43,202 bases of DNA from an uncultured Aquabacterium sp. (lineage in GTDB: Bacteria; Pseudomonadota; Gammaproteobacteria; Burkholderiales; Burkholderiaceae_C). Location of the stretch: positions 1-43,202 of the forward strand of contig NZ_CANBCC010000031.1 of NCBI RefSeq assembly GCF_947366995.1, written 5' to 3'. Below, piece after piece: positions 26,508-36,086 of the stretch. The stretch's first letter is position 1. Each line of letters opens with the position of its first letter. The position numbers and the translations under genes are program-made. The notes under the pieces were generated by a model. The model saw only the letters and a program-made list of their open reading frames with translations. It ran no database searches and was not told where the DNA came from.

Positions 26508-27935
26508 TCAGAAGTTCAGCGTGCGCTTGTCCACCGCCAGGGCGGCTTCCTTGGTGGCTTCGCTCAGGCTCGGGTGAGCGTGGCAGATGCGCGCGATGTC
26601 TTCGGCGCTGGCCTTGAAGTTCATGGCGACCACGGCTTCCGAGATCAACTCGGAAGCGTACGGGCCGATGATGTGCACGCCGAGGATCTCGTCGGTCGTC
26701 GCATCGGCCAGGAACTTCACGAAACCATTGGTGTCACCCAGGGCACGTGCGCGCCCGTTGGCCAGGAAGGGGAAGGAACCGGCCTTGTAGGCACGGCCCT
26801 CCGCTTTCAGTGCCTGTTCGGTCTTGCCGACCCAGGCAATCTCCGGGCTGGTGTAAATCACCCAGGGAATCGTGTCGAAGTCGACGTGACCGTGCTGACC
26901 GGCAATGCGCTCGGCCACGGCCACACCCTCTTCTTCTGCCTTGTGGGCCAGCATGGGGCCGCGGACCACATCACCCACCGCCCACACGTTGGGCAGATTG
27001 GTCTTGCAGTCGGCGTCCACCACGATGGCACCGCGTTCGTCGAGTTGCAGGCCCACCGCCTCGGTGTTCAGACCAATGGTGTTGGGCACGCGGCCGATCG
27101 AGACGATCAGCTTGTCCACAGCCAGCTCTTGCGCTTCGCCCTTGGCGTTGGTGTACGCCACGGTCACGCCCTTCTTGGCCGTCTTGATGTCGCCAATCTT
27201 GACGCCCATCTCGATCTTCAGGCCCTGCTTCGTGAACAGCTTGTGCGCTTCCTTGGCGACGGCCTCGTCGGCGGCGCCCAGGAAAGTCGGCAGGCCTTCC
27301 AGGATGGTGACCTCGGCACCCAGACGACGCCAGACCGAGCCCATTTCCAGGCCGATCACGCCAGCGCCGATCACGCCGAGCTTCTTCGGCACGTCGTTGA
27401 TCTGCAGCGCGCCGTCGTTCGACAGGATCAGCTTCTCGTCGAAGGCAGCACCCGGCAGCGCACGGGCGTTCGAGCCGGTGGCCACGATGATGTGCTTGCC
27501 TTGCAGCGTTTCGGGCTTGTCACCCGCCACGGCGATCTCGTACTGGCCATCGACGGCCTTCACGAACGAGCCACGGCCGTGGAAGAACGTGATCTTGTTC
27601 TTCTTGAACAGGTACAGGATGCCGTCGTTGTTCTGTTTGACGACGGCGTCCTTGCGGGCAATCATCTTCGCGACATCCATCTCGAGTCCCTTGACCGAGA
27701 TGCCGTGGTCGGCAAAGTGCAGCGAAGCGTGTTCAAAGTGCTCCGAAGATTGAAGCAGCGCCTTCGACGGGATGCAGCCGACGTTGGTGCAGGTGCCGCC
27801 CGGTGCGGGGCCGCCCTTGCTGTTCTTCCACTCGTCGATCGCGGCGACCTTGAAGCCAAGCTGCGCAGCACGGATGGCGGCGATGTAGCCACCGGGACCG
27901 CCACCGATCACGATGACGTCGAATTGTTGGGACAT
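26508..27935 (-). CDS. lpdA: Dihydrolipoyl dehydrogenase (E3)
   Basis: This flavoprotein reoxidises dihydrolipoyl groups of the 2-oxoglutarate dehydrogenase complex with NAD+. It has 475 residues. The N-terminal FAD site is [19 protein letters not shown], followed by the redox-active disulfide [16 protein letters not shown] (Cys49 and Cys54). The NAD-binding block [19 protein letters not shown] and the C-terminal [13 protein letters not shown] with the catalytic His-Glu pair are intact. It has no N-terminal lipoyl domain, unlike some pyruvate dehydrogenase E3 chains. A good AGGAGA ribosome-binding site precedes the ATG. It is the last gene of the sucA-sucB-lpdA set, 98 bases after sucB. Confidence 0.97.
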   Translation of the reverse strand: MSQQFDVIVIGGGPGGYIAAIRAAQLGFKVAAIDEWKNSKGGPAPGGTCTNVGCIPSKALLQSSEHFEHASLHFADHGISVKGLEMDVAKMIARKDAVVKQNNDGILYLFKKNKITFFHGRGSFVKAVDGQYEIAVAGDKPETLQGKHIIVATGSNARALPGAAFDEKLILSNDGALQINDVPKKLGVIGAGVIGLEMGSVWRRLGAEVTILEGLPTFLGAADEAVAKEAHKLFTKQGLKIEMGVKIGDIKTAKKGVTVAYTNAKGEAQELAVDKLIVSIGRVPNTIGLNTEAVGLQLDERGAIVVDADCKTNLPNVWAVGDVVRGPMLAHKAEEEGVAVAERIAGQHGHVDFDTIPWVIYTSPEIAWVGKTEQALKAEGRAYKAGSFPFLANGRARALGDTNGFVKFLADATTDEILGVHIIGPYASELISEAVVAMNFKASAEDIARICHAHPSLSEATKEAALAVDKRTLNF

Positions 27936-28033
27936 GAAGTGTCTCCTGGGGTCCGGTCGTTGTCGGATTTGCAGTCGCCAGGCAGGCCCTCGTGAGGCCC
28001 GCCCGGCCGCAAAAAAACGGTTGTCAGTTCAGA

Positions 28034-29314
28034 TCAGATGTCGAACAGCAGGCGGGCCGGATCTTCCAGCGCTTCCTTCATGGCCACCAGACCCAGCACG
28101 GCTTCGCGGCCGTCGATGATGCGGTGGTCGTACGACATGGCCAGGTAGTTGATCGGACGGATCACGATCTGGCCGTTCTCCACCACGGCGCGGTCCTTGG
28201 TGGCGTGCACGCCCAGGATGGCCGACTGCGGCGGGTTGATGATCGGGGTCGACAGCATCGAGCCGAAGACGCCGCCGTTCGAGATCGAGAAGGTGCCGCC
28301 GGTCATCTCTTCGATGCCCAGCTTGCCGTCACGGGCCTTCACGCCGAACTCGGCGATCTTCTTCTCGATTTCGGCAAAGGTCATCTGGTCGGCGTTGCGC
28401 ACCACCGGCACCACCAGACCACGCGGCGAGCCGACGGCCACACCGATGTCGAAGTAGCCGTGGTAGACGATGTCGTTGCCGTCGACCGAAGCGTTCAGCA
28501 CGGGGTACTTCTTCAGCGCATGCACGGCCGCCTTGACGAAGAAGCTCATGAAGCCCAGCTTGACGCCGTGTTCCTTCTCGAACTTCTCCTGGAACTTCTT
28601 GCGCATTTCCATCACCGGGGCCATGTTCACTTCGTTGAACGTGGTCAGGATGGCGTTGGTGGCTTGCGACTGCAGCAGACGCTCGGCCACACGGGCACGC
28701 AGACGGCTCATCGGCACGCGCTGCTCGGGGCGGTCGGCCAGGTTGGCCCCGCCAGACGGTGCCTGCACGGCGGGCAGCGACTTGGTCGGCACGCCCGTCG
28801 GGATGGCGGCGGCAGGGGCCGGCGCCGCGGCCGGCTTGCTGGCACCTGCGGCGACGGCACCCAGCACGTCACCCTTGGTCACGCGACCGTCCTTGCCGGT
28901 GCCGGCCACCTGTGCGGTGGTCAGGCCGTTGTCGGCCAGCAGCTTGGCGGCGGCGGGCATGGCCACGTCGGCCTTGCTGCCACCTGCTGCGGCAGCAGCA
29001 GCCGGCGCGGCGGCGGCCGGAGCCGGCGTGGTTTCCACGGCCTTGACGGGCAGCGGGCTCACGGCCGTGCTGCCTTCGGTGTCGATGCGGGCGATGACCT
29101 CGTCCGAACCCACGGTCTCGCCATCGTTCTTGACGATCTGGGCCATCACGCCAGCAGCCGGGGCCGGCACTTCGAGCACGACCTTGTCGGTCTCGATCTC
29201 GATCAGGATTTCATCGGCCGCGACGGCTTCGCCGGGCTTCTTCTTCCATTGCAGCAGCGTGGCCTCGGCCACGGACTCGGACAGTTGGGGAACCTTGACT
29301 TCAACGATTGCCAT
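28034..29314 (-). CDS. sucB: Dihydrolipoyllysine succinyltransferase (E2 of 2-oxoglutarate dehydrogenase)
   Basis: This is the 426-residue E2 core of the 2-oxoglutarate dehydrogenase complex of the TCA cycle. It has a single N-terminal lipoyl domain with the modified lysine at Lys44 ([10 protein letters not shown]), an Ala/Pro-rich hinge (about 80-110 and again about 160-185), and a peripheral-subunit-binding domain ([20 protein letters not shown], about 120-150). The catalytic acyltransferase domain ends with [17 protein letters not shown] (His and Asp of the active site). One lipoyl domain and this length are typical of the succinyl- rather than the acetyltransferase. An AGGAGA site precedes the ATG. 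It sits 89 bases after sucA, with an inverted repeat in the gap. Confidence 0.97.
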   Translation of the reverse strand: MAIVEVKVPQLSESVAEATLLQWKKKPGEAVAADEILIEIETDKVVLEVPAPAAGVMAQIVKNDGETVGSDEVIARIDTEGSTAVSPLPVKAVETTPAPAAAAPAAAAAAGGSKADVAMPAAAKLLADNGLTTAQVAGTGKDGRVTKGDVLGAVAAGASKPAAAPAPAAAIPTGVPTKSLPAVQAPSGGANLADRPEQRVPMSRLRARVAERLLQSQATNAILTTFNEVNMAPVMEMRKKFQEKFEKEHGVKLGFMSFFVKAAVHALKKYPVLNASVDGNDIVYHGYFDIGVAVGSPRGLVVPVVRNADQMTFAEIEKKIAEFGVKARDGKLGIEEMTGGTFSISNGGVFGSMLSTPIINPPQSAILGVHATKDRAVVENGQIVIRPINYLAMSYDHRIIDGREAVLGLVAMKEALEDPARLLFDI

Positions 29315-29332
29315 GATGTGTATCTCCTACAG

Positions 29333-29395
29333 CGACCGCGTGCGGAAACCCGGCCCGGCGACAGGCACCGGGCGGGCGGCATCGCACCGCGGTCG
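29333..29395. repeat. Nested inverted repeats in the sucA-sucB gap
   Basis: An outer perfect 8-base pair of arms, CGACCGCG (29333-29340) and CGCGGTCG (29388-29395), encloses an inner perfect pair GCCCGG (29353-29358) and CCGGGC (29368-29373). In the transcript this would fold into a two-tier hairpin that fills most of the 89-base gap and ends shortly before the sucB ribosome-binding site. There is no T-run. Confidence 0.6.
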
Positions 29396-29403
29396 AACAA
29401 ACC

Positions 29404-32259
29404 TTACTTGGTGAGAACGAAGCCCTTGAGCTTGGCGAACGCCTGGTCCAGCAGCGCTTTCTGCTGGTCCTGGTGCAGGTGGGCGTAGCCCACTGCCGGC
29501 GAAGCCGATGCCGGTCGGCCGGCATAACCCAGCTTCTGGCCTTCGGTCATGTTCTCGTGGATGTAGTGCTGAACGAAGAACCACGCACCTTGGTTTTGCG
29601 GCTCATCCTGGCACCACACCAGTTCGGTGGCGTTGGAATACTTCTTGATCTCGGCGGCGAAAGCCTTGTGCGGGAAGGGATAGAGCTGCTCGACGCGGAT
29701 GATCGCGACGTCGCTGGCCTTCTTCTCTTCGCGCTTCTTGACCAGGTCGTAATAGACCTTGCCCGAGCAGGCGATCACGCGCTTGACCTTGCTGGCTTCG
29801 ATGTCGGTGCTCAGTTCACCGATCACCGTGCGGAACTCACCCTTGGTGAACTCGGTCAGAGGCGACGTGGCGTCCTTGTTACGCAGCAGCGATTTCGGCG
29901 TGAAGATCACCATCGGCTTGCGGAACATCCGCACGATCTGGCGACGCAGCACATGGAAGATCTGGCTGGCCGTGGTCGGCTGCACGATCTGCATGTTGTT
30001 TTCGGCAGCCAGCTGCATGAAGCGCTCCAGGCGAGCCGAGCTGTGCTCGGGGCCCTGGCCTTCGTAGCCGTGCGGCAGCATCATCACCAGGCCGTTGGCG
30101 CGGCCCCACTTCACTTCGCCCGAGGCGATGAACTGGTCGATCACCACCTGAGCGCCGTTGGCGAAGTCACCGAACTGCGCTTCCCAAACGACCAGGCTGT
30201 TGGGGTCCGAACCGGCGTAGCCGTATTCGAACGCCAGCACGGCTTCTTCCGACAGGATCGAGTCGATGACGACGAACGGAGCCTGGTTCTCGGCCACGTT
30301 CTGCAGCGGCACATAGGTGCCTTCGTCCCAGCGCTCACGGCTCTGGTCGTGGATCACGGCGTGGCGGTGGGTGAAGGTACCGCGGCCGCAGTCCTCACCG
30401 GACAGGCGCACCGGGTAGCCCGAAGCCACCAGCGAGGCAAACGCCATGTGCTCGCCCATGCCCCAGTCGACGTTGATCTCGCCACGACCCATGGCCGCCC
30501 GGTCTGCGTAGACCTTCTTGACCAACTGGTGCGGCGTGATCGATTCGGGCAGCGTCGTGATGCGCTCGGCCAGACGCTTCCACTCGGCAAGCGGGATGGC
30601 GGTGTCGCCACCGTCGGTCCACTTCTTGCCCAGGAACGGCGTCCAGTCCACCGCGTACTTGCGCTGGAAGTTGGTCAGCACCGGGTCCACGGTGTGACGG
30701 CCTTCGTCCATGGCGGCGCGGTAGGCCTTGGCCAGGTCGTCGCCCAGCGTCTCGCCCATGCCCTGTGCGGCCAGCTTGTCGGCGTACAGCTTGCGCGTGC
30801 CGGGGTGGGCAGCGATCTTCTTGTACATCAGCGGCTGGGTCAGGCTCGGCGTGTCCTGCTCGTTGTGGCCCAGCTTGCGGAAGCAAACGATGTCGACCAC
30901 GACGTCCTTGCGGAACGCCAGGCGGTATTCGAGCGCCAGCTGCGTGGCAAAGACCACGGCTTCCGGATCATCGCCATTGACGTGCAGCACCGGCGACTCG
31001 ACGCCCTTCACGATGTCCGTGCAGTACAGCGTGGAACGCAGGTCGCGCGGATCGGAGGTGGTGAAGCCGATCTGGTTGTTGATGATGATGTGGACCGTGC
31101 CGCCGGTCGTGTAGCCGCGGGTCTGGGCCAGCGCCAGGGTTTCCTGGTTGACGCCCTGGCCGGCAAAGGCCGCGTCGCCGTGCACCAGCACCGGCAGCAC
31201 GGTGTCGCCCCGGGTGTCGCCACGACGGTCCATGCGCGCACGCACCGAGCCTTCAACCACCGGGTTCACGATTTCCAGGTGCGACGGGTTGAACGCCAGC
31301 GACAGGTGAACGGGGCCGCCCGGGGTGGACACGTCGGAGCTGAAGCCCTGGTGGTACTTCACGTCGCCGGCGGGCAGTGCCTCGGGGGCGGTGTGCTCGA
31401 ACTCGGCGAACAGGTCACGCGGCATCTTGCCCAGCGTGTTGACCAGCACGTTCAGACGACCGCGGTGGGCCATGCCGATCACGATTTCCTGCACGCCCTT
31501 CTCGCCAGCACGCTGGATCACTTCGTCCATCGCGGCAATGAAGCTCTCGCCGCCTTCCAGCGAGAAGCGCTTCTGACCCACGTACTTGGTGTGCAGGAAG
31601 CGCTCGAGACCTTCGGCTGCGGTCAGGCGGTCGAGGATGTGCTTCTTCTTTTCGGCCGTGAACACCGGCTTCGAGCGGGTGCTTTCCAGCCGCTCCTGCC
31701 ACCAGCGCTTTTCGGTGGGATCGGTGATGTGCATGTACTCGGCGCCGATGCTGCCGCAGTACGTTTCACGGAGAGCCTGCACGATCTCGCGCAGGGTCAT
31801 GTGCTCGGCCTTGGTGAAGTACGTGTTCGTGGCCGAGAACGTGATGTCCATGTCCGACTCGGTGAAGTCGTAGAACGACGGCTCGAGTTCGGGGATCTTG
31901 GGGCGTTCCTGACGCTTGAGGGGATCGAGATCCGCCCAGCGGGAACCGAGGAAGCGATAGGCAGCAATCAGCGACTGAACGTGCACCTGCTTGCGCGACA
32001 CGGCGAGATCAGCCGAGCTGGTCTTGACCATGAAGGCGTTGGCCTTGGCGCGCTGGGCAAACGATTCGATGACCGGGGCATGCGCCACGTCGCGGCCATC
32101 GGAGCCATCGGTTGCGGGGACGTTCTGGAGCGCGTCGAAGTACGACCGCCAGTTGTCCGGCACGGAGCCGGGGTTGTCGAGGTACGCCTCGTACAACTCT
32201 TCTACGTACGGGGCATTGCCCCCGAACAGGTACGAGTTCGACCTGAACTGCTGCATCAT
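29404..32259 (-). CDS. sucA: 2-oxoglutarate dehydrogenase E1 component
   Basis: This is the 951-residue thiamine-diphosphate-dependent E1 that decarboxylates 2-oxoglutarate (E. coli SucA has 933). The N-terminus YLFGGNAPYVEELYEAYL is the segment that binds the E2 core. Conserved blocks follow: GMAHRGRLNVLVNTLGK, HGDAAFAGQGVNQET and the ThDP/Mg site continuing to IIINNQIGFTTS. Later come CFRKLGHNEQDTPS and LMMLPHGYEGQGPEHSS. The start is the first of two adjacent ATGs, with a strong GAGGTGA ribosome-binding site (32266-32272) at 6 bases. Its leader contains a stable hairpin next to that site. It is the first gene of sucA-sucB-lpdA. Confidence 0.97.
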   Translation of the reverse strand: MMQQFRSNSYLFGGNAPYVEELYEAYLDNPGSVPDNWRSYFDALQNVPATDGSDGRDVAHAPVIESFAQRAKANAFMVKTSSADLAVSRKQVHVQSLIAAYRFLGSRWADLDPLKRQERPKIPELEPSFYDFTESDMDITFSATNTYFTKAEHMTLREIVQALRETYCGSIGAEYMHITDPTEKRWWQERLESTRSKPVFTAEKKKHILDRLTAAEGLERFLHTKYVGQKRFSLEGGESFIAAMDEVIQRAGEKGVQEIVIGMAHRGRLNVLVNTLGKMPRDLFAEFEHTAPEALPAGDVKYHQGFSSDVSTPGGPVHLSLAFNPSHLEIVNPVVEGSVRARMDRRGDTRGDTVLPVLVHGDAAFAGQGVNQETLALAQTRGYTTGGTVHIIINNQIGFTTSDPRDLRSTLYCTDIVKGVESPVLHVNGDDPEAVVFATQLALEYRLAFRKDVVVDIVCFRKLGHNEQDTPSLTQPLMYKKIAAHPGTRKLYADKLAAQGMGETLGDDLAKAYRAAMDEGRHTVDPVLTNFQRKYAVDWTPFLGKKWTDGGDTAIPLAEWKRLAERITTLPESITPHQLVKKVYADRAAMGRGEINVDWGMGEHMAFASLVASGYPVRLSGEDCGRGTFTHRHAVIHDQSRERWDEGTYVPLQNVAENQAPFVVIDSILSEEAVLAFEYGYAGSDPNSLVVWEAQFGDFANGAQVVIDQFIASGEVKWGRANGLVMMLPHGYEGQGPEHSSARLERFMQLAAENNMQIVQPTTASQIFHVLRRQIVRMFRKPMVIFTPKSLLRNKDATSPLTEFTKGEFRTVIGELSTDIEASKVKRVIACSGKVYYDLVKKREEKKASDVAIIRVEQLYPFPHKAFAAEIKKYSNATELVWCQDEPQNQGAWFFVQHYIHENMTEGQKLGYAGRPASASPAVGYAHLHQDQQKALLDQAFAKLKGFVLTK

Positions 32260-32399
32260 TTTCGCTCACCTCACTCCCAGGTTTCCTGGGACATTGGCTG
32301 GTTGAAAAACCTTCCGCGACACGGCTTGACCGGTTGGCGGATTGCGACCCGCCTTGCTGAATGCCGACACCCTGCGGGTATCAGGCCTCGCCAGCAAGG
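32260..32399 (-). ncRNA. Structured sucA leader, candidate sucA RNA motif
   Basis: The 5' leader of sucA can fold. Nearest the gene is a perfect 7-base hairpin TCCCAGG-AAA-CCTGGGA (32275-32291) that ends only 2 bases from the GAGGTGA ribosome-binding site. Further upstream are 8-base arms CCTTGCTG/CAGCAAGG (32352-32359 and 32392-32399) enclosing a smaller ACCC-TGC-GGGT hairpin (32369-32379). A cis-regulatory 'sucA RNA motif' has been described in Burkholderiales leaders of sucA with structure overlapping the ribosome-binding site; position and context match, but I could not compare it with the covariance model. The remaining gene-free DNA to 32523 shows no promoter I trust. Confidence 0.55.
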
Positions 32400-32523
32400 G
32401 CGACGGGAAGGGCCGTAAATAAACCAACGCGACTGTACCACCGTGCCCGGGGCTTCGCACGCCCACCTGCGGAAAACACGGACGGACATCGCATTGGAGC
32501 CAAGCGCTTCACGGGCCGCACAA

Positions 32524-32550
32524 GAAAAAAGCCGGGCAATGCCCGGCTTT
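32524..32550 (-). terminator. Intrinsic terminator of sodB
   Basis: On the minus strand the stem AAGCCGGGC / GCCCGGCTT with a 3-base loop (ATT) is followed by a run of Ts and CTTG. It lies 36 bases after the sodB stop codon and separates sodB from the sucA leader. Confidence 0.92.
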
Positions 32551-32585
32551 CACTGCGCGCGATGCGCACGATTCGCAAAAATCGC

Positions 32586-33167
32586 TCAGCCGAAATTCTT
32601 CTCGGCAAATTCCCAGTTCACGAGGTTGTTGAGGAAGACCTCGACAAACTTCGGACGGGCATTGCGGTAGTCGATGTAGTAGGCGTGTTCCCACACGTCG
32701 ACGGTCAGCAACGGGGTGTCGCCCGTGGTCAGCGGCGTGCCGGCAGCACCCATGTTCACGATGTCAACAGAGCCGTCGGCCTTCTTGACCAGCCAGGTCC
32801 AGCCCGAACCGAAGTTGCCCACGGCCGACTTGGTGAAGGCCTCCTTGAAGGCGTCCAGGCTGCCGAACTTGGCGTTGATGGCTTCGGCCAGTTTGCCGCT
32901 CGGGGCGCCGCCGCCGTTCGGCTTCATGCAGTTCCAGAAGAAGGTGTGGTTCCAGATCTGGGCGGCGTTGTTGTAGACGCCGCCGCTGGACTTCTTGACG
33001 ATCTCTTCCAGCGACATCGATTCGAACTCGGTGCCGGGGATGAGGTTGTTCAAGTTGGTGACGTAGGCCTGATGGTGCTTGCCGTAGTGGTATTCGAACG
33101 TCTCCTTCGACAGGTGCGGCGCGAGGGCATCAGGAGCGAACGGCAGAGGGGGAAGCGTGTGGGCCAT
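32586..33167 (-). CDS. sodB: Superoxide dismutase [Fe]
   Basis: This is a 193-residue Fe/Mn-family superoxide dismutase that converts superoxide to hydrogen peroxide and oxygen in the cytoplasm. The metal ligands are His27 ([12 protein letters not shown]), His74 (NHTFFW), Asp157 and His161 ([11 protein letters not shown]). The outer-sphere glutamine is in AAQIWNH (Gln70), the position used by Fe enzymes, so the Fe type is favoured over Mn. I chose the ATG at 33167; 26 codons upstream in frame are not homologous. It starts 74 bases after the xseA stop on the same strand, and the pair is probably co-transcribed, with a strong terminator after sodB. Confidence 0.96.
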   Translation of the reverse strand: MAHTLPPLPFAPDALAPHLSKETFEYHYGKHHQAYVTNLNNLIPGTEFESMSLEEIVKKSSGGVYNNAAQIWNHTFFWNCMKPNGGGAPSGKLAEAINAKFGSLDAFKEAFTKSAVGNFGSGWTWLVKKADGSVDIVNMGAAGTPLTTGDTPLLTVDVWEHAYYIDYRNARPKFVEVFLNNLVNWEFAEKNFG

Positions 33168-33241
33168 GGTGTTGTTCCAGTTGGGGGTTGGACAGATGTC
33201 GACGATTGTAGGCACGCGACAAGGGGTTCTGCCACGTGAGG

Positions 33242-34594
33242 TCATTCGCCGAGTACGGGGCGGGACTTGTGCGTGCCGGGCTCGGAGGGGGCCGCCTCAA
33301 CCCCATTGACGTGCAACTGCAACACCCCGTCGGCCAGCACACCGCGGACTTCGGCGCCGACCGCCACTTCGGCCACGCTCGCGAGCGGGTGACCAGCATC
33401 GTCACTGAGCCAGGCAAAGCCGCGTTCGAGCACCCGCCGGGGGTTGAGCGCCTCCAGTCGCCCTTCAGCGGCGGACAGCGTGTGTTCGGCGCGCTCGGTG
33501 CCTCGGGCCATGGCCCGCGCAAGCCGATGCGCCAAGACGGGCAGCGTCTGGCGGGCTTGCTGCGTGCGGCGCTCACCGACGGCGCCCAGCCTGTGCGAGA
33601 GCAGGGCCAGCCGGCGATGCGCCTCGTGCAAGGTCACACCCGGCCGCGCAAGTCGGGCCGCGGCCCGATCCAGACGCTGGGCCTGGCCGTCCAGGCGGCG
33701 GCGAACCCGGTGATGCAGCAGGGCGGCCAGCCCATCGAGTGCGGCCAGGGCAGCAGCACGGTCGCGGGCCACCAGTTCCGCCGCGGCAGTCGGTGTCGGC
33801 GCGCGCAGGTCGGCAGCAAAGTCGCACAAGGTCACGTCGGTCTCGTGCCCCACCCCGCAGACCACCGGCACCGGGCAAGCGGCAACGGCGCGCACGACGC
33901 GCTCGTCGTTGAAGGCCCAGAGGTCTTCCAGCGAGCCCCCGCCGCGACACAGCACCACGGCGTCCAGCTGTGTGCCTTTGCGGTGAAGCGCCATCAGCGA
34001 GGCCAGGGCGTCGACGAGCTGTGGCGGCGCCTCCGGCCCCTGCACGCTGGCGGGGGCGAGCACCACCTCCACATGTGGGGCGCGCCGTTGCAGCGCCGTC
34101 AGCACGTCTTGCAGGGCGGCGGCAGCCAACGACGTCACCACGCCGATGCGTGCCGGAAAGGCGGGCAAGGGCCGCTTGCGCGTCGGTTCGAACAGCCCCT
34201 CGGCCTCGAGCCGCGCCTTCAGGCGCAGGAACTGCTCGTACAGCGCGCCCTCGCCCGCTGGGCGCAGGGCCTCGACGATGAGCTGCAGCTCACCGCGGGC
34301 TTCATAGACGGCCAGCGTCCCGCGCGCCTCGACCAGCATACCCTCCCCCGGCCCGAACTCCACCTGGGAGAGCGCGCGCCGGAACATCGCGCAACGCAGA
34401 CTCGCGCCGCCATGCTCGTCCTTCAACGTGAAATAGCCATGCCCGCTGGCAGCCCGGGTGAACCCACTGATTTCACCGCGCACGACGCAGGGAGAGAACC
34501 GCGCAGCCAGGGCGTCGCCAATGGCCTGCACCAGCGCCCCGACTCCCCACACGCGGACCCAGGGCCGCTCGCTGCGCTCCGAACCGCTCTGCAT
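33242..34594 (-). CDS. xseA: Exodeoxyribonuclease VII large subunit
   Basis: This is the 450-residue large subunit of exonuclease VII, a single-strand-specific nuclease used in repair. The N-terminal OB-fold has [20 protein letters not shown] (about 38-57). The catalytic domain carries [16 protein letters not shown], the strongly conserved [16 protein letters not shown], and [20 protein letters not shown] followed by [12 protein letters not shown] helical region follows, and a short beta-rich C-terminus ends the chain. The small subunit xseB is not in this window, which is normal. The gene is divergent from exbB across a 392-base intergenic region and is followed by sodB. Confidence 0.96.
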   Translation of the reverse strand: MQSGSERSERPWVRVWGVGALVQAIGDALAARFSPCVVRGEISGFTRAASGHGYFTLKDEHGGASLRCAMFRRALSQVEFGPGEGMLVEARGTLAVYEARGELQLIVEALRPAGEGALYEQFLRLKARLEAEGLFEPTRKRPLPAFPARIGVVTSLAAAALQDVLTALQRRAPHVEVVLAPASVQGPEAPPQLVDALASLMALHRKGTQLDAVVLCRGGGSLEDLWAFNDERVVRAVAACPVPVVCGVGHETDVTLCDFAADLRAPTPTAAAELVARDRAAALAALDGLAALLHHRVRRRLDGQAQRLDRAAARLARPGVTLHEAHRRLALLSHRLGAVGERRTQQARQTLPVLAHRLARAMARGTERAEHTLSAAEGRLEALNPRRVLERGFAWLSDDAGHPLASVAEVAVGAEVRGVLADGVLQLHVNGVEAAPSEPGTHKSRPVLGE

Positions 34595-34826
34595 CAGCTC
34601 ACCCCTTCCGAAAGGCCGAAACGCCCGCTCCCTTGGCGCGCAGGGTCAACAAGTCCACAGGCGCGCAGGATCAAGGCACTGGCATACAAAGCGGCGGGCA
34701 GATCATTGCAAAGCGTCATAACTTGTTGATTTGAAAGGGTTTCGTACCGCTCAAAAAACAGGCAATCTAAGAAAAGTGCCGTATTTTCGGGGGCTGTCGC
34801 TCGGAATCACATGGTTGCCCACAAAG

Positions 34827-34835
34827 TTATCCACA
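34827..34835 (+). promoter_or_regulatory. Consensus DnaA box (TTATCCACA)
   Basis: This is an exact match to the high-affinity DnaA-binding sequence, in an AT-rich intergenic region. It overlaps the left arm of an ATCCAC-N7-GTGGAT inverted repeat. Only one perfect box is seen nearby, so a regulatory or titration site is more likely than an origin. Confidence 0.6.
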
Positions 34836-34922
34836 GAAACGGTGGATGACTGTGCAGTCGCCTCGTGGCAAACCCCAGCCTGGATGCCGCCCGCCGTCGG
34901 CGAGGCACGCCCAAATCGACGC

Positions 34923-34928
34923 CATAAT
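34923..34928 (+). promoter_or_regulatory. Candidate -10 box of exbB
   Basis: A CATAAT hexamer (5 of 6 matches to the -10 consensus) lies 58 bases before the TTG start of exbB. No good -35 is seen at 16-18 bases. Confidence 0.35.
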
Positions 34929-34986
34929 CCGAAGCTGTCCTGAGCGGGCCCGAGGAACGGCCCGCCCGACTTCCAGGGAGAACCTG

Positions 34987-35628
34987 TTGCTGTCCATCTT
35001 ACAAGCCGCTGGCTGGCCCATCATCCCGCTGGTGCTGTGCTCCATCGTGGCCCTCGCGCTGATCATCGAGCGCTTCCTGAGCCTGCGCGCCGACCGGGTC
35101 GCACCGGGCAAGTTGCTCGATGAAGTGATGACCGTCACGCGGGGCAGTCTGCCTCCCGTCGACACCATCAACAAGCTGGCCGAGAACTCGGTGATGGGGC
35201 AGTTGCTTGCGCAAGGCCTGCGTGCCGTGGCCGCCGAGCCCCGCATTGCCGAGCCGGCGCTGCGCCGCGCATTCGAGACCGCCGGACGCGACGCTGTCCA
35301 TCAGCTTGAACGCAACCTCAATGCGCTGGGCACGATTGCATCGGCCGCGCCGCTGCTGGGCCTGCTTGGCACGGTGATCGGCATGATCGAGATCTTCGGT
35401 GCCTCGGGCGCCACGGCCGGCACGCCCGGCGGCAACCCGGCCGAACTGGCGCACGGCATCTCGGTGGCGCTCTACAACACGGCGTTCGGGCTCATCGTGG
35501 CCATCCCGGCCCTCATGTTCTACCGGCATTTCCGCGCCCGGGTGGACGCCTACACGCTGTCGCTCGAGCAGGCAGCCGAAGCCATGGTGCCGCACCTGCT
35601 GCGCCTGGGCGCCGGTGGCCGCCGCTGA
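34987..35628 (+). CDS. exbB: ExbB/TolQ/MotA-family proton channel protein
   Basis: This is a 213-residue inner-membrane protein that, with ExbD, uses the proton gradient to energise TonB (or a Tol-like system). Three membrane segments are visible: WPIIPLVLCSIVALALIIERF (about 9-29), IASAAPLLGLLGTVIGMIEIF (about 117-137) and SVALYNTAFGLIVAIPALMFY (about 159-179). The start is taken as TTG 34987, because an AGGGAGA ribosome-binding site lies 6 bases upstream and the resulting N-terminus (LSILQAAGWPIIPL) is that of Burkholderiales homologues. An upstream in-frame ATG (34846) would add 47 non-homologous residues. It is followed 17 bases later by exbD; no tonB is nearby. Confidence 0.9.
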   Translation: MLSILQAAGWPIIPLVLCSIVALALIIERFLSLRADRVAPGKLLDEVMTVTRGSLPPVDTINKLAENSVMGQLLAQGLRAVAAEPRIAEPALRRAFETAGRDAVHQLERNLNALGTIASAAPLLGLLGTVIGMIEIFGASGATAGTPGGNPAELAHGISVALYNTAFGLIVAIPALMFYRHFRARVDAYTLSLEQAAEAMVPHLLRLGAGGRR

Positions 35629-35645
35629 GACAGGACGCCCTCGCC

Positions 35646-36080
35646 ATGCAGTTTCGCAAGCACCGCCCGCAGGATGAGCCGGAGATCAACTTGATCCCCT
35701 TCATCGACGTGCTGCTTGTCGTCCTCATCTTCCTGATGCTGACGACCACCTATTCCCGCATCACCGAGCTGAAGATCAACCTTCCGGTGGCGAACGCGCA
35801 GTCCACCCAGGCTCGCCCGAAGGAGTTGGTGGTGATGGTGACCGCCGACGGCCGCTACGTGGTGAACCAGCGCATGGTGGAAGGCCGCGGCACGGACGTG
35901 CTGGCGGCGGCCCTTTCCGGCGCGGCCGGCACGGCAAAGGACACGATCATCGTCGTCAACGCCGATGCCTCGGCCAGCCACCAGAGCGTCATCAACGTCA
36001 TGGATGCGGCCCGCCGCGTCGGGCTCTCGCAACTGACCTTTGCCACGCAGTCCACCTCGGACAGCCGCGGCGCGCCCTGA
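35646..36080 (+). CDS. exbD: ExbD/TolR-family biopolymer transport protein
   Basis: This is a 144-residue single-pass inner-membrane partner of ExbB. The cytoplasmic N-terminus (FRKHRPQDEPEINL) leads into one membrane helix (LIPFIDVLLVVLIFLMLTT, about 16-34) containing Asp21, the conserved proton-binding aspartate. The rest is a periplasmic domain ending with VINVMDAARRVGLSQLTFAT, typical of ExbD. It lies 17 bases after exbB, and its TGA is in the frame of lpxK, which starts 6 bases later. It may energise the TonB-dependent receptor in this window as well as others; that is an inference. Confidence 0.94.
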   Translation: MQFRKHRPQDEPEINLIPFIDVLLVVLIFLMLTTTYSRITELKINLPVANAQSTQARPKELVVMVTADGRYVVNQRMVEGRGTDVLAAALSGAAGTAKDTIIVVNADASASHQSVINVMDAARRVGLSQLTFATQSTSDSRGAP

Positions 36081-36086
36081 CTTCGT

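Larger units (their letters stand above)
34595..34986. other. 392-base AT-rich divergent intergenic region between xseA and exbB
   Basis: There is no credible gene here. The stretch from about 34715 to 34840 is markedly richer in A and T than the rest of the window (runs such as CTCAAAAAACAGG and TCTAAGAAAAG). It holds a consensus DnaA box at 34827-34835 within a short inverted repeat (ATCCAC-N7-GTGGAT, 34829-34847) and a possible exbB -10 near 34923. Promoters for both flanking genes must lie here, but only that -10 is reasonably clear. Confidence 0.7.

Noticed and set aside
29473-32418. A 981-codon plus-strand frame opposite sucA
   Set aside because: No domain, and it is fully antisense to an unmistakable sucA gene.
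34715-34850. Chromosome origin (oriC) at the DnaA box and AT-rich stretch
   Set aside because: Only one perfect DnaA box is seen, and dnaA, dnaN, rpmH, gyrB or parAB are not nearby. A regulatory site is more likely.
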